Shown in pieces: positions 45,581 to 54,397 of a stretch of 64,000 bases of DNA (within the stretch, counting starts at the first letter, position 1; each line of letters opens with the position of its first letter). A program made the position numbers and the translations under genes. The notes below the pieces were generated by a model, which worked only from the letters and a program-made list of their open reading frames with translations, did not search any database and was not told the origin of the DNA. The DNA is taken from NCBI RefSeq assembly GCF_009831115.1, contig NZ_WUUK01000002.1:459754-523753 (forward strand), read 5' to 3'. This stretch comes from Salinicoccus hispanicus. Lineage in GTDB: Bacteria > Bacillota > Bacilli > Staphylococcales > Salinicoccaceae.

Positions 45581-46641
45581 CATAGCGCACCTACTTTCGA
45601 CCGGATGGCCAGTGCAATCAGCAACGGCGCGCCGACAAAGGCCGTGACCACGCCAACTTCGAGCTCACCCGGACTGCCGAGTATTCTGCCAAGCACATCG
45701 GAAGCTGTCAGTATGACACCACCGAGCAGTGCAGAAGCGGGGATGACCATTCTGAGATCCGGACCGAGGATCAGTCGCACAAGGTGGGTCGACAGCAGTC
45801 CGATGAAACCGATCGGTCCCGCCAGGGCGGTGGCTGCACCACATAGGATGACGGCGCCAAATGAAGAAACGAGACGGATCAGACCGGTGCGGACACCGAG
45901 CCCTTTGGCTGCCTCATCCCCGAGCGCCATCGCATTGAGCGCAGGTGAACAGATGACTGCGATGATAATGCCGGTCAGCAGAAAAGGGGAGAACAGTGTA
46001 ATGTTGTCCCAGCTGCCGGAACCGACGCTGCCGACCTGCCAGAAGCGGAACTGGTCCATGACGTGTGAGCGCGGAATCATGACTGCCGTCACCAGGGAGG
46101 ACAGTGCAGCACTTGTTGCAGCGCCTGCCAGCACAAGTTTCAGAGGTGTTGCGCCATTTTTCCCGAGCGACCCGATACCGAATACGAAAACAGCGGTAAT
46201 GATTGCTCCTGCCAAAGCAAACCACATATAGCTGGCTGCACTGTTGATGTTGAAATACGCAATGCCAGAGACGATGAAGAGTGAGGCGCCCGTGTTGACA
46301 CCGAGTATGCTCGGGTCTGCAATCGGGTTCCGGGTGACTGACTGCATCAAAGCTCCGGAAACGCCAAGTGCCGCCCCACAAAGTAGGGCGAACACTGTTC
46401 TTGAGATTCTTTTTCTGACGATATTTGCTTCATATGTTTCCACTGATGGGTTGAATAGTCCATCCATCAGCCCATCCATGCCGACCATGCGTGAGCCGAA
46501 TGCCAGCGAAGCTGCGGCAGATAGGACAAGGAGGATGAAAAATATCAGTGACCATCTTATCAGTAGTGCCGGAACATGTGTCTTCCGTTTTCGTATCAGG
46601 GGGAGGACGCTACTCGGCGGCCTTGTCAACTGCTTCACCAA
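45580..46641 (-). CDS. siderophore ABC permease (FecCD family), first
   Basis: A 353-residue FecCD-type permease: RISRTVFALLCGAALGVSGA, NPIADPSILGVNTGAS and GFIGLLSTHLVRL. It overlaps the end of the binding-protein gene by 32 bases and begins at a non-ATG codon (TTG 46641 or GTG 46638), so its translation is probably coupled to the gene before it. Confidence 0.9.
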   Translation of the reverse strand: MVKQLTRPPSSVLPLIRKRKTHVPALLIRWSLIFFILLVLSAAASLAFGSRMVGMDGLMDGLFNPSVETYEANIVRKRISRTVFALLCGAALGVSGALMQSVTRNPIADPSILGVNTGASLFIVSGIAYFNINSAASYMWFALAGAIITAVFVFGIGSLGKNGATPLKLVLAGAATSAALSSLVTAVMIPRSHVMDQFRFWQVGSVGSGSWDNITLFSPFLLTGIIIAVICSPALNAMALGDEAAKGLGVRTGLIRLVSSFGAVILCGAATALAGPIGFIGLLSTHLVRLILGPDLRMVIPASALLGGVILTASDVLGRILGSPGELEVGVVTAFVGAPLLIALAIRSKVGAL

Positions 46642-47704
46642 TCAGTTCCAGATACTCATCAATGGTATATGAAATGGAGAGTGGGTTCGGTGTGCCGGCA
46701 GCAACAATCGGAGAATCACTTTCAATGAAGGCGACCGATCCTCTCCTGATGGCAGGTATTTCGCCAAGGAGTGGATCATTCTGCAATGTTTCAAGCATTT
46801 CTGATTCACCATATCCGATGAGTATATCTGCATCGGAGAGTGCCTGGGCATTTTCACTGCTCAAGTTGAGTGAATAGCTCTCAGGGTCTTCAATGAGATC
46901 TGTAACACTCTCAGGGAAGGTCAATCCCATTTCATTCAGGAACTTCACTCTGGAATCTGCTGGTGTGTAGATGTGCAGCTGTGACAGGTCATCCCCGGAG
47001 AAGTTGGTCCAGACCATTTTTTTGCCGTCAATCTGAGGGTACTCTGCGAGTTTTTCTTCGACGAGTGTTTCAGTTTCTTCAATCAGCTGCTGTCCTTCCT
47101 CTTCCATGCCCATGCCTCTGGCATTCATCGTCACCTGTTCGCGCCATGATGTTGCCCATGCTGCTTCAGGGTAGGCGACAACCGGTGCGATTTCAGTCAA
47201 AAGATCGTAGTCTTCCTGTGTAATACCGGAGTAGGCTGCAAGAATGACATCCGGGTTGGAATCGGAAATGGCTTCGAAATCAAGTCCATCCGTATCCTGG
47301 AAGACATTCGGATCTTCGACACCCAGTTCATCGAGCTTCTCTTTCGTCCATGGAAGGAGGCCGCTGTCATCCTGTACACCGAAGTTGGCAGCTGAGAATC
47401 CAACCGGCTCTACTCCCAAGGCAAGTGCGACATCCTGGTTGCCCCACTGGACGGTCGCCACACGTTCAGGTTTTTCTTCGATTACTGTTTCGCCAAAAGC
47501 ATGCTCGATTGTAAGCGGGTAACCGGCGCTTTCGTCCGTTGATGCTTCAGTGCTCTCTTCTGTGTTTTCTTCATTTGAAGCGCTATCAGAGCCTGCTTCC
47601 TCGGTGGAAGCTGCTTCTTCCTGGCTGGAGCAACCTACGATGAATACGAATATCAATGCAAATACAATCAGTGGTAGAAATGGTCGTTTACCGATTCTGT
47701 TCAT
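46610..47704 (-). CDS. siderophore-binding lipoprotein
   Basis: A 364-residue FecB/FhuD-type (cluster 8) binding lipoprotein. The signal ends in the lipobox IVGC; an acidic Ser/Glu linker of about 40 residues follows, then two lobes (PERVATVQWGNQDVALALGVEPVGF; PDVILAAYSGITQEDYDLL). It presents an iron-siderophore to the two permeases. AAAGGAA lies 8 bases before the ATG at 47704. A Fur box is upstream. Confidence 0.92.
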   Translation of the reverse strand: MNRIGKRPFLPLIVFALIFVFIVGCSSQEEAASTEEAGSDSASNEENTEESTEASTDESAGYPLTIEHAFGETVIEEKPERVATVQWGNQDVALALGVEPVGFSAANFGVQDDSGLLPWTKEKLDELGVEDPNVFQDTDGLDFEAISDSNPDVILAAYSGITQEDYDLLTEIAPVVAYPEAAWATSWREQVTMNARGMGMEEEGQQLIEETETLVEEKLAEYPQIDGKKMVWTNFSGDDLSQLHIYTPADSRVKFLNEMGLTFPESVTDLIEDPESYSLNLSSENAQALSDADILIGYGESEMLETLQNDPLLGEIPAIRRGSVAFIESDSPIVAAGTPNPLSISYTIDEYLELIGEAVDKAAE

Positions 47705-47793
47705 TCTATTCTTCCTTTCAGATCTATGATTGAGTGATAACTGCTGGGTAGCCGCTGTCCTCCTCGTCAATATGTACTTGTCTTCGCTCAATT

Positions 47794-47812
47794 GAAAATG
47801 ATTCTCATTACC
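47794..47812 (-). promoter_or_regulatory. Fur box of the siderophore operon
   Basis: GAAAATGATTCTCATTACC matches the 19-bp Fur consensus at 16 positions. Iron-dependent repression of the operon is expected. The rest of 47813-47943 holds nothing I can name. Confidence 0.85.
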
Positions 47813-47943
47813 AATTAACCTTAATCTATAGTTTTCCTAATCGTCTGTCAAGTGTGTTTGTAGTAACTTATAGCAAAAGTTTAAACATTTCTGAATAGAG
47901 ATAAAATATGTATGCAAGGTACATGTAAATAAGGATTCAAATG

Positions 47944-47970
47944 AAAAACCACCATGTCAGATGGTGGTTT
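47944..47970 (-). terminator. terminator of the DUF1028 gene
   Basis: On the minus strand AAACCACCA and TGGTGGTTT flank a short loop, followed by a T-rich run. Confidence 0.8.
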
Positions 47971-47994
47971 GAAGGTCAGGCTTTTTCATAGTAT

Positions 47995-48657
47995 TCAATT
48001 GCCGTTGTGTTTTTTCGGCATTTCCGGCATGAATGGAAAGAGCTGCTTTTTCGCCACTTCGTATATGCGCGTCAGTTCCGCTACCGGATCTTCATGCTCA
48101 TCCACGCGGAGATCCACAAGCGGGTAGTCCTCCGTATCGTAGACTTTGAGAGATGCAGACTGCTTGCCGCGCTTATCGCCACCTGCTTTCTGTCCTGCCT
48201 GAAGGGCACGGAGCAGCCTTTCCGAAAGTTCCAGATCTGAATGGATGACAAACGTCCGCTGCATATCCGTCAGTGTTTTCTCATTGACGAGCATGTTGCC
48301 GGCCACGACAAAACCATCTCCTTCGAAATGATTATAGTACCCTTCGCACTGATTGCCTGAGAAAGCTGCAGTATTACCATCGGCATCCACAATCGCAAAC
48401 TGTCTGAACTCGAGATCCTGTTCTTCAGAGATGATTTTGTCCTTCGCCTCCTCGGCGCCCATTCCCAAGCTGAGATACTCCAGACCTCTGATACCGATAT
48501 ACGGATTGACAAACGACTGGGTCGCGATCGCACCAGTTCCTGACTTTACAAACGGAACCAGCATGCCGACAGCCGGCAGCTTTGTTGAGACCGCAACCCC
48601 CAGCTGTCCTGTTTTCGGACACCTGGCCGTAATGGAGAAAGTATTGAATTCTATCAT
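47995..48657 (-). CDS. DUF1028 Ntn-hydrolase-like protein
   Basis: A 220-residue DUF1028 protein (FNTFSITARCPKTGQLGVAVSTK near the start; GTGAIATQSFVNPYIG; NMLVNEKTL). The family has an Ntn-hydrolase-like fold and is often annotated as a putative peptidase or amidase, but its substrate is not established. GGGTGG precedes the ATG. It is monocistronic. Confidence 0.85.
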   Translation of the reverse strand: MIEFNTFSITARCPKTGQLGVAVSTKLPAVGMLVPFVKSGTGAIATQSFVNPYIGIRGLEYLSLGMGAEEAKDKIISEEQDLEFRQFAIVDADGNTAAFSGNQCEGYYNHFEGDGFVVAGNMLVNEKTLTDMQRTFVIHSDLELSERLLRALQAGQKAGGDKRGKQSASLKVYDTEDYPLVDLRVDEHEDPVAELTRIYEVAKKQLFPFMPEMPKKHNGN

Positions 48658-48811
48658 GGAATAACCACCCTTTACGCGTTTATTTTTCTGCTTACCTCCA
48701 ATCTACATGAAATGATGACAAGTGCCAATCAGTTTACTTTTTGTAACTTTTAATCTAACGTAATGAATGAAACCGCATCCCTGTGGTTACACAACTCTAG
48801 GAGGTCATACA

Positions 48812-49594
48812 ATGGGAAGATTACAGAACAAGATCATTCTGATTACTGGCGGCGCAAGCGGACTGGGACAGGCCGCAGCCATCCGTGCAGCAGAAGAAGG
48901 CGCAAAACTGTCACTCGTCGATCTGAATGCAGAAACACTTGAAGAAACGCAGAAAATCATCAAAGATAACGTATCCGATGCCGAGGTACTGATGATCACT
49001 GCCGATGTTTCAGATGAAGCAGCTGTAAAGAACTATGTTGATCAGACGGTATCCGAGTTCGGACGCATTGATGGATTCTTCAATAACGCCGGTATTGAAG
49101 GCAAGCAGAATCTGACAGAGAACTATGGCAGCGATGAATTCTGCAAAGTGGTCGGCATCAACCTGAACGGAGTATTCTTTGGTATGAAATACGTCCTTGA
49201 AGTGATGAAGCGACAGGGATCAGGATCCATCGTCAACACAGCATCAGTTGGCGGTATCCGCGGTGTCGGCAACCAGTCAGGCTATGCAGCAAGCAAGCAC
49301 GGTGTCGTCGGCCTGACACGAAACTCTGCAGTGGAATACGGAGAATTCGGCCTCAGCATCAACGCGATTGCACCGGGTGCCATCATGACCGCAATGGTCG
49401 AAGGATCCCTGCGTCAGATGGGTGGAGACAATTGGGAGGAAGCCGGCAAGGAATTCGTCAGCGTCAATCCGATGAAACGCTTCGGCAAGCCAGAAGAAGT
49501 GGCAGCCCTCGTCTCCTTCCTGCTCAGTCAGGAATCCCAGTTCATCAATGGTGCAACGATTCCGATTGATGGCGGACAGTCCTATAAATATTAG
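48812..49594 (+). CDS. short-chain dehydrogenase/reductase
   Basis: A 260-residue classical SDR. The cofactor motif TGGASGLGQ, NNAG, the catalytic Ser of NTASVGG and the YAASK motif are all intact. The Asp after the second strand (SLVDLN) favours NAD over NADP. The late segment INPMKRFGKPEEVAALVSFL is typical of the family. GGAGG precedes the ATG at 48812. The substrate is unknown. Confidence 0.9.
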   Translation: MGRLQNKIILITGGASGLGQAAAIRAAEEGAKLSLVDLNAETLEETQKIIKDNVSDAEVLMITADVSDEAAVKNYVDQTVSEFGRIDGFFNNAGIEGKQNLTENYGSDEFCKVVGINLNGVFFGMKYVLEVMKRQGSGSIVNTASVGGIRGVGNQSGYAASKHGVVGLTRNSAVEYGEFGLSINAIAPGAIMTAMVEGSLRQMGGDNWEEAGKEFVSVNPMKRFGKPEEVAALVSFLLSQESQFINGATIPIDGGQSYKY

Positions 49595-49619
49595 AGAAAA
49601 ATAAGTAGAAGCAATCAAG

Positions 49620-49649
49620 CCCGATTCCTGAAGTGGAGTCGGGTTTTTT
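49620..49649. terminator. terminator after the SDR gene
   Basis: CCCGA-TCC pairs with GGA-TCGGG (with a mismatch), followed by TTTTTT. Confidence 0.75.
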
Positions 49650-49661
49650 CATTTCTGGCTT

Positions 49662-50522
49662 CTATTCACTTTCAAGTCTCTTGATATATTCTTCCAGTTT
49701 CTCTTTATCTTCCCCGGTCATTTCCGGGTATTTCGGGTCCAGTCTTTCTAGCAGATCGACCATAATTTCATTGACGAGGCGGCGGCTGTGCCACTCGTCA
49801 TCTGCGGGGAGGACATACCACGGCGCGTAATCGGTGGCTGTCTCGTTCAGCATTTCTTCGAATACTTTCTGGTAATCATCCCAGTACTCACGCTCTTCGA
49901 CATCGGAAAAGGAGAACTCCCACTGCTTATCCGGATCTTTCATCCGCTCAAGCAGACGTTCTTTCTGCTCATGCTTCGACATATTGAAGAAGAACTTGAC
50001 GATATGGAAGTTGTTTTCGTGAAGATACTTTTCGTAATTTCTAATCTGCTCGAAACGGAATGGCCAGATTGTGTTTTCATCTGTACCTTCGGGATAATCT
50101 CCTTCAAGAAGTACATCATGAATGCGGGGAGCGATGACTTCCTCGTAATGGGAACGGTTCAGAATACCGACTTCACCCCGGGCGGGGAGGGCATCATGCA
50201 GCCGCCATAAATAGTCGTGCTTCATCTCTTCCTCCGTCGGTTTGCCCAAAGTCGTCGTCTTCAGACCCTGGGGATTCAGGTTGGAAAATATATAACTGAT
50301 GGATTCATCCTTCCCGGCAGCATCAAGTGCCTGCAGTACAACAAGTACACCATGCTTCTCCTCGGCGTTCATTCTAAGATGAAGATCCTTAAGCCTATCC
50401 ACCAGTGGCGGGATGATTTCATCTCTGATCTTTTCGTTGTCATGGGATTTATTTTCAGTCGTCGGGTAGTCGTTCAGGTTTATTCTTTCATTTCCTGTTA
50501 TCTTATAGCGATTCAGATTCAT
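49662..50522 (-). CDS. ppk2: polyphosphate kinase 2, class III-like
   Basis: A 286-residue single-domain PPK2 enzyme that moves phosphate between polyphosphate and nucleotides. The Walker A-like ALDAAGKDES and the Walker B/lid region NRSHYEEVIAPRIH are present; NRSHYE fits class III enzymes, which can phosphorylate AMP and ADP. Motifs FFFNMSKHEQKERLLERMKDP and PWYVLPADDEWHSR are also typical. AAAGGAG precedes ATGs at 50528 and 50522. No ppx or ppk1 is nearby. Confidence 0.88.
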   Translation of the reverse strand: MNLNRYKITGNERINLNDYPTTENKSHDNEKIRDEIIPPLVDRLKDLHLRMNAEEKHGVLVVLQALDAAGKDESISYIFSNLNPQGLKTTTLGKPTEEEMKHDYLWRLHDALPARGEVGILNRSHYEEVIAPRIHDVLLEGDYPEGTDENTIWPFRFEQIRNYEKYLHENNFHIVKFFFNMSKHEQKERLLERMKDPDKQWEFSFSDVEEREYWDDYQKVFEEMLNETATDYAPWYVLPADDEWHSRRLVNEIMVDLLERLDPKYPEMTGEDKEKLEEYIKRLESE

Positions 50523-50703
50523 CTGCATCCGCTCCTTTGTAGAGTTGTACCCATGGCAGATCCATTTAAACGCAAAGTGCATGTAATATGGGCACGGTGT
50601 CACTAAATGTTCAATTATTCACATTTAAGTCTTGATTCAAAGCATTTGATATGTGATACATTGAACATGTATAAAAAATATATGTTTAAACGGGAGTGTT
50701 AAT

Positions 50704-51396
50704 ATGACTGCAGTCAGTGAGAAGATGTGGGTCAGTGATATCGTCAAGGAAGTTCCCAAAAGCGCAGATATTTTCAGAAGAAACAGGATTGACTACTGTT
50801 GTGGCGGCAGAATGCCGCTCGGAGAAGCCGTTGAAGCACGAGGACTCGACCTTGAGAGTGTGATGGAGGAAATAAACAGCATCGACCAGCATGAAGGCGG
50901 TGGCCTTGATGTGAGATACCTGGATGAGGCGGGTATCATCACTTTCATTCAGAACAGGTATCATCAGGAATTATTAAACGAACTTTCGGCACTTACGCCG
51001 TATGTGACAAAGCTTGCCAGAAAGCATGGACCGGGTGAGCCCCACCTCGTCAGACTTCAGGAGCTATACCGAACTTTGAAGAATGAAATGATCGCACATA
51101 CGGAAGATGAGGATAGGCATGTATTTCCACTGATCATCGAATTTATGAAGGACCCGGCTTCTGGTCTTGTCGAGACAGTAAAACCGCATGTCGATGGGCT
51201 CGAAGCCGATCATGAAGCAGTCGGGGACATACTGAAGGAAATGCGGGATATTACAGATGATTTCACACCGCATGAAGCAGCCTGCGGAACCTATCAGCTG
51301 GTCTATGCAAGACTCGAAAAGATTGAGAAGGATACATTTGACCACGTCCATCTTGAAAACAATGTATTGTTTGAAAGAGTGAAAAGCGCAATGTAG
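50704..51396 (+). CDS. scdA: iron-sulfur cluster repair protein ScdA (RIC)
   Basis: A 230-residue di-iron repair protein. The N-terminal ScdA_N domain (about 1-60) has the Cys pair in RIDYCCGG; the C-terminal hemerythrin-like domain holds the di-iron ligands in RYHQEL, HTEDEDRHVFP, DHEAV and HVHLENNVLF. It repairs clusters damaged by nitric oxide or peroxide. GGGAG precedes the ATG. A half-conserved TGTGA-type element upstream (50651-50675) is too degenerate to assign. Confidence 0.92.
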   Translation: MTAVSEKMWVSDIVKEVPKSADIFRRNRIDYCCGGRMPLGEAVEARGLDLESVMEEINSIDQHEGGGLDVRYLDEAGIITFIQNRYHQELLNELSALTPYVTKLARKHGPGEPHLVRLQELYRTLKNEMIAHTEDEDRHVFPLIIEFMKDPASGLVETVKPHVDGLEADHEAVGDILKEMRDITDDFTPHEAACGTYQLVYARLEKIEKDTFDHVHLENNVLFERVKSAM

Positions 51397-51457
51397 ATCA
51401 TAATTCATTTGTTGTAATATTCAGTTAATGATATGATGATTAAAAGGGGTGTGATGA

Positions 51458-51616
51458 ATGAGTAGACACTACACTGGGCGAGACGACTATCTGGTGGAAT
51501 ATCGTAAAAACGACTATGAACCCTTGCAGCTGAACGTTCAAAGAAAACCTGACACGATCATCGAGTTTGCACTCTGGGGAGTGTGGACTTTCGTCAAACA
51601 CCTGATCATCCGCTAA
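51458..51616 (+). CDS. 52-residue protein, unknown function
   Basis: A small, slightly basic protein (MSRHYTGRDDYLVEYRKNDY...) whose C-terminal third (FALWGVWTFVKHLI) is hydrophobic and could be one membrane-associated helix. AAAGGGG precedes the ATG at good spacing, and a strong terminator follows, so it is probably real and separately regulated from scdA 60 bases upstream. No family recognised. Confidence 0.65.
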   Translation: MSRHYTGRDDYLVEYRKNDYEPLQLNVQRKPDTIIEFALWGVWTFVKHLIIR

Positions 51617-51620
51617 AGAC

Positions 51621-51659
51621 AGTAAAAGGGAAGGCATCCAGGATGCCTTCCCTTTTACT
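51621..51659. terminator. perfect bidirectional terminator
   Basis: AGTAAAAGGGAAGGCATCC and its exact complement flank one base. It covers the stop codon of the convergent membrane gene. Confidence 0.9.
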
Positions 51660-52047
51660 GTACGGCGGCTTTCTGATTTCTGCGGTACGTGAAGAACGTG
51701 CTTACCACTGCAGTCCCCATCGCGAACCAGAAAACGGTTGAACCTGGATAGAAACCGATATGCGATTCGCCACCGAATTGATTCAGTACTACAATCAGGG
51801 ACAGAATGTACATCTCGAAGAGCAGAACAAACTGCCATGACTCCTGTCTTTTTACGCCGGTTTCCATAAATTCAACATGGTTGGCGATACTGCCTATAAT
51901 GGCAATGATAATGAGCAGTACGAAAGCGACTGCCTGGCTTCCGATCGTTGAGATGGGCAGACCTGAAAAGTGATCCAGGACAATCATGAATGTAACGATA
52001 AGTACAAGCATCGCGGCAAGTATTCTGTGGATATTGATGAACATCAT
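51655..52047 (-). CDS. four-helix membrane protein
   Basis: A roughly 130-residue protein with four hydrophobic segments (about 8-26, 38-57, 70-88, 100-118) and short loops. No family recognised. The start is one of two adjacent ATGs (52047, 52044) after AAGGGG. It follows the XRE regulator and another membrane gene on the same strand, so it belongs to a small operon. Confidence 0.65.
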   Translation of the reverse strand: MMFINIHRILAAMLVLIVTFMIVLDHFSGLPISTIGSQAVAFVLLIIIAIIGSIANHVEFMETGVKRQESWQFVLLFEMYILSLIVVLNQFGGESHIGFYPGSTVFWFAMGTAVVSTFFTYRRNQKAAVQ

Positions 52048-52054
52048 CCCCTTA

Positions 52055-52549
52055 TCACTCTTCCATTTTGCGGAAACGTCTGACGCGCATTTCACCTGAT
52101 ACAATATTAACAAAAATCAGAATAATTGTGAATGAGATGATACTACTGATGAACATCAGAAAGTCAAAGCTGAAACTGCGATCGATGAGGCTTCTGACCA
52201 GCATTTCCACTATAGTGATGAAAATCGCACCGGCAATGGATTCCATCAGGTAGATGCCAAATCTTCCGGAGAAGCGTCCTTTCTTGTAGGGCAGTTCTTT
52301 TCTCGCTATTGGCGAGTAGATCAGATCATCGGTTTCATTTCTGAATGCAATGACGTTGAATATGATAATCGACAGCATGACGAAGTAAAGATCATTCTGT
52401 ACCATATTCGTTTCCCAGATTTCCATTGCGACAAGCAGCATGCGGATAATCATATATCCCCACATGAGCAGCAGAGTGATCAGGGCGGCATCTCCGGCCG
52501 CCTTTCTTTTGCGTTCATCTCCTATGAAGCGGTCAAACAGCTTTTCCAT
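52055..52549 (-). CDS. membrane protein of an XRE-linked pair
   Basis: A 164-residue protein with four hydrophobic segments, starting with a charged MEKLFDRFIGDERKRKAAGD. Small XRE regulators are often paired with such DUF3169- or DUF6773-type membrane proteins, which may sequester the regulator or sense the membrane. GGAG is 6 bases before the ATG at 52549. Confidence 0.7.
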   Translation of the reverse strand: MEKLFDRFIGDERKRKAAGDAALITLLLMWGYMIIRMLLVAMEIWETNMVQNDLYFVMLSIIIFNVIAFRNETDDLIYSPIARKELPYKKGRFSGRFGIYLMESIAGAIFITIVEMLVRSLIDRSFSFDFLMFISSIISFTIILIFVNIVSGEMRVRRFRKMEE

Positions 52550-52571
52550 GAATATCTCCATCCTTTGCCAT

Positions 52572-52772
52572 TTATTCTTCTTCCCAAAATAGTTCATCCA
52601 ATGTGCAGCCGAGTGCTTTGCATATTTTGATGCACAATGCGAGTGAAGGATTGTATTCTCCTTTTTCGATCAGATTGATGGTCTGCCGGCTGACGCCTGT
52701 CTTTAGAGCCAGATCCTTTTGTGTGAAATCATGGGCGGCACGCGCACTTTTCATTTTCAAGTTCTTTGCCAT
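52572..52772 (-). CDS. small XRE-family regulator
   Basis: A 66-residue Cro/C1-type helix-turn-helix protein (DFTQKDLALKTGVSRQTINLIEKGEYNPS), similar to the YvaO / YozG class. It has no effector domain. AAAGGTG precedes the ATG. The inverted repeat at 52800-52824 upstream suggests self-control, and the two membrane genes behind it are probable partners. Confidence 0.88.
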   Translation of the reverse strand: MAKNLKMKSARAAHDFTQKDLALKTGVSRQTINLIEKGEYNPSLALCIKICKALGCTLDELFWEEE

Positions 52773-52799
52773 GACATCACCTTTCCTTTTAGAGTGTAT

Positions 52800-52824
52800 T
52801 ATATTGTTCTAAAAGTACAATATA
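52800..52824. promoter_or_regulatory. inverted repeat upstream of the XRE gene
   Basis: TATATTGT and ACAATATA are exact complements 9 bases apart, overlapping the expected promoter. A likely operator of the small XRE regulator. Confidence 0.6.
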
Positions 52825-52885
52825 TATTACCTTTAATAAGTATATAGACGAAATATGTAGATGTAAACATTTTTGGATACTAAAA

Positions 52886-52914
52886 CAGCCAGCCCCTGGA
52901 GGAAGGGCTGGCTG
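52886..52914 (-). terminator. terminator of the MPNTA surface-protein gene
   Basis: CAGCCAGCCC and GGGCTGGCTG flank a 9-base loop; TTTTAG follows on the minus strand. Confidence 0.8.
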
Positions 52915-52950
52915 ATGGTTCAATCTATTGGTATGGGTTGGAACGCTTGA

Positions 52951-54279
52951 TTATTGGTTTCTTGCTCTAAGTCTGAACAGTACAGCTGAGAGCAGTGCGA
53001 TACCGGCAATGATGCTGATCAACAGTGCATTGTTCTGTTCTGGTGCCATTGCGGTATTCGGCATTTCTTCAGGCATTTCGGACATGAACATATCCGGCAT
53101 CTGCGTTACAATTGCACCTGACAGGCCTTCACTTGTCATGAACATGTGGTGATATGCTTCACGTGTCTGTTCGTAGGCTACCTGGTAGTCACCGCTGGAA
53201 TAGGCATCGAATGCACCAATCAGCTGGTTGACGTGCATCTGCAGTCCTTCAGCGAGATCTTCACTTGGAAGATTGCCTTCGGTTGCAGTTTCCATGAATT
53301 TGGAGAATTCTTCTTTATACATATTCAAGTTGTTGAGCGCTTCTTCCTGTGCAGCAGTATCTTCTTCAGCTGTTGCTGTTACATAGTCGACGAAGTAGCC
53401 GATATGCTCAGCCCACATTGCATCAAACTGCTGTCCGGCTTCCTCGCCGTAGACGCCTGATACTGCTTCCGTCAGATCGGCCGTGTTGTTGCTCAATGCT
53501 TGAGCCGATGCTTCAAAGTCTTCTGCACCATCAATGCCGTTCTGCATCGCCATTGCTGCAAGTCCAGCGTGCTCACTGAACAGGTAGTTCAGGTCGGAAC
53601 GCAGATCTGCGGCTTTCGTTGCTGGATCCGTGTTATTGAATTCTTCAGGGAACTGGTCAGCAATTGCTGTAGATAGTCCTTTACTTACCATATACATGTG
53701 GTGGATGGCTTCTCTTTCGTATGCATATGCTGTTTCATAATCGCCCATGACGTAAGCGTCAAATGCGCCGATCAGCTGATTGACGTGCATCTGGAGACCA
53801 TCTGCTAGAGCGCCTGCTTCAAGGCGTTCATCCGTTGCACCTTCAAGGAACATGGAGAAATCTTCGCGGTACTGTGACAGTTCATTCAGCGCGGTTTCCT
53901 TGGCAGCTTCATCCTCTGCAGCTGTTGCGTTCACATAGTCGACGAAGTAGCCGATATGTTCACTCCACATTGTTTTGAACTGCTGTCCGGCTTCTTCGCC
54001 GTAGACAGAACCGATTGTGCTGGAAAGTTCGTCGGTGTTCATACTTAGTGCAGCGGCACTATCTTCGAAATCTTCGGCACCGTCAGCACCTTTTCTCATC
54101 GTTTCGACTGCGAGGAAGGCGTGTTCACTCAGCAGGTGGTCCAATGTCGATCTGAGATCAGCAGCTTCGGTATCCACCGTCACCATCGTCTCTTCATGGG
54201 TATCTGCCTGTGCAAGACCCGCGTTCGTCGCGAGCAGGGCGGCTGCTGTTGGTACGATCAGCAATTTCTTGAAATTCAT
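52951..54279 (-). CDS. two-repeat surface protein with MPNTA sorting signal
   Basis: A 442-residue exported protein: signal peptide (1-25), two homologous helical domains of about 170 residues (about 38-205 and 220-395), and a C-terminal sorting signal made of MPNTA, a hydrophobic helix (LLISIIAGIALLSAVLF) and a basic tail. Both repeats keep His-containing motifs (LLSEHAFL/LFSEHAGL, WSEHIGYFVDYV/WAEHIGYFVDYV, LQMHVNQLIGAFDAY, HHMYM/HHMFM) that suggest metal binding, perhaps copper or iron. MPNTA is near LPNTA of class D/F-type sortases, and a class F-like sortase lies 1.5 kb upstream. Confidence 0.78.
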   Translation of the reverse strand: MNFKKLLIVPTAAALLATNAGLAQADTHEETMVTVDTEAADLRSTLDHLLSEHAFLAVETMRKGADGAEDFEDSAAALSMNTDELSSTIGSVYGEEAGQQFKTMWSEHIGYFVDYVNATAAEDEAAKETALNELSQYREDFSMFLEGATDERLEAGALADGLQMHVNQLIGAFDAYVMGDYETAYAYEREAIHHMYMVSKGLSTAIADQFPEEFNNTDPATKAADLRSDLNYLFSEHAGLAAMAMQNGIDGAEDFEASAQALSNNTADLTEAVSGVYGEEAGQQFDAMWAEHIGYFVDYVTATAEEDTAAQEEALNNLNMYKEEFSKFMETATEGNLPSEDLAEGLQMHVNQLIGAFDAYSSGDYQVAYEQTREAYHHMFMTSEGLSGAIVTQMPDMFMSEMPEEMPNTAMAPEQNNALLISIIAGIALLSAVLFRLRARNQ

Positions 54280-54314
54280 CCAAAATCACACTCCTTTGTT
54301 TTGTTTACACCCTG

Positions 54315-54342
54315 TATACGTGAGTGGATTTGATTTGGATCA
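54315..54342 (-). promoter_or_regulatory. possible ECF-type promoter
   Basis: On the minus strand TGATCC (54342-54337), 16 bases, CGTATA (54320-54315). This shape is ECF-like rather than sigma-A and lies the right distance from the surface-protein start. The sigma factor encoded next door may read it (inference). Confidence 0.4.
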
Positions 54343-54360
54343 CTATTTTTCTAAAAAAAT

Positions 54361-54390
54361 AAAAAAACCGTTCCGGAAATTTCCGGAACG
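54361..54390 (-). terminator. terminator after the anti-sigma gene
   Basis: CGTTCCGGAAA and TTTCCGGAACG form a perfect stem, followed on the minus strand by seven Ts. Confidence 0.9.
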
Positions 54391-54397
54391 ATATGAT

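Noticed and set aside
45539..46231. 230-residue plus-strand Ser/Pro/Thr-rich frame over the siderophore permease
   Set aside because: Antisense to conserved FecCD permease sequence and without a ribosome site.
50640..50690. Possible FNR, Rex or nitric-oxide regulator site before scdA
   Set aside because: TGTGATACATTGAACA matches only one half-site well; not enough to name a regulator.
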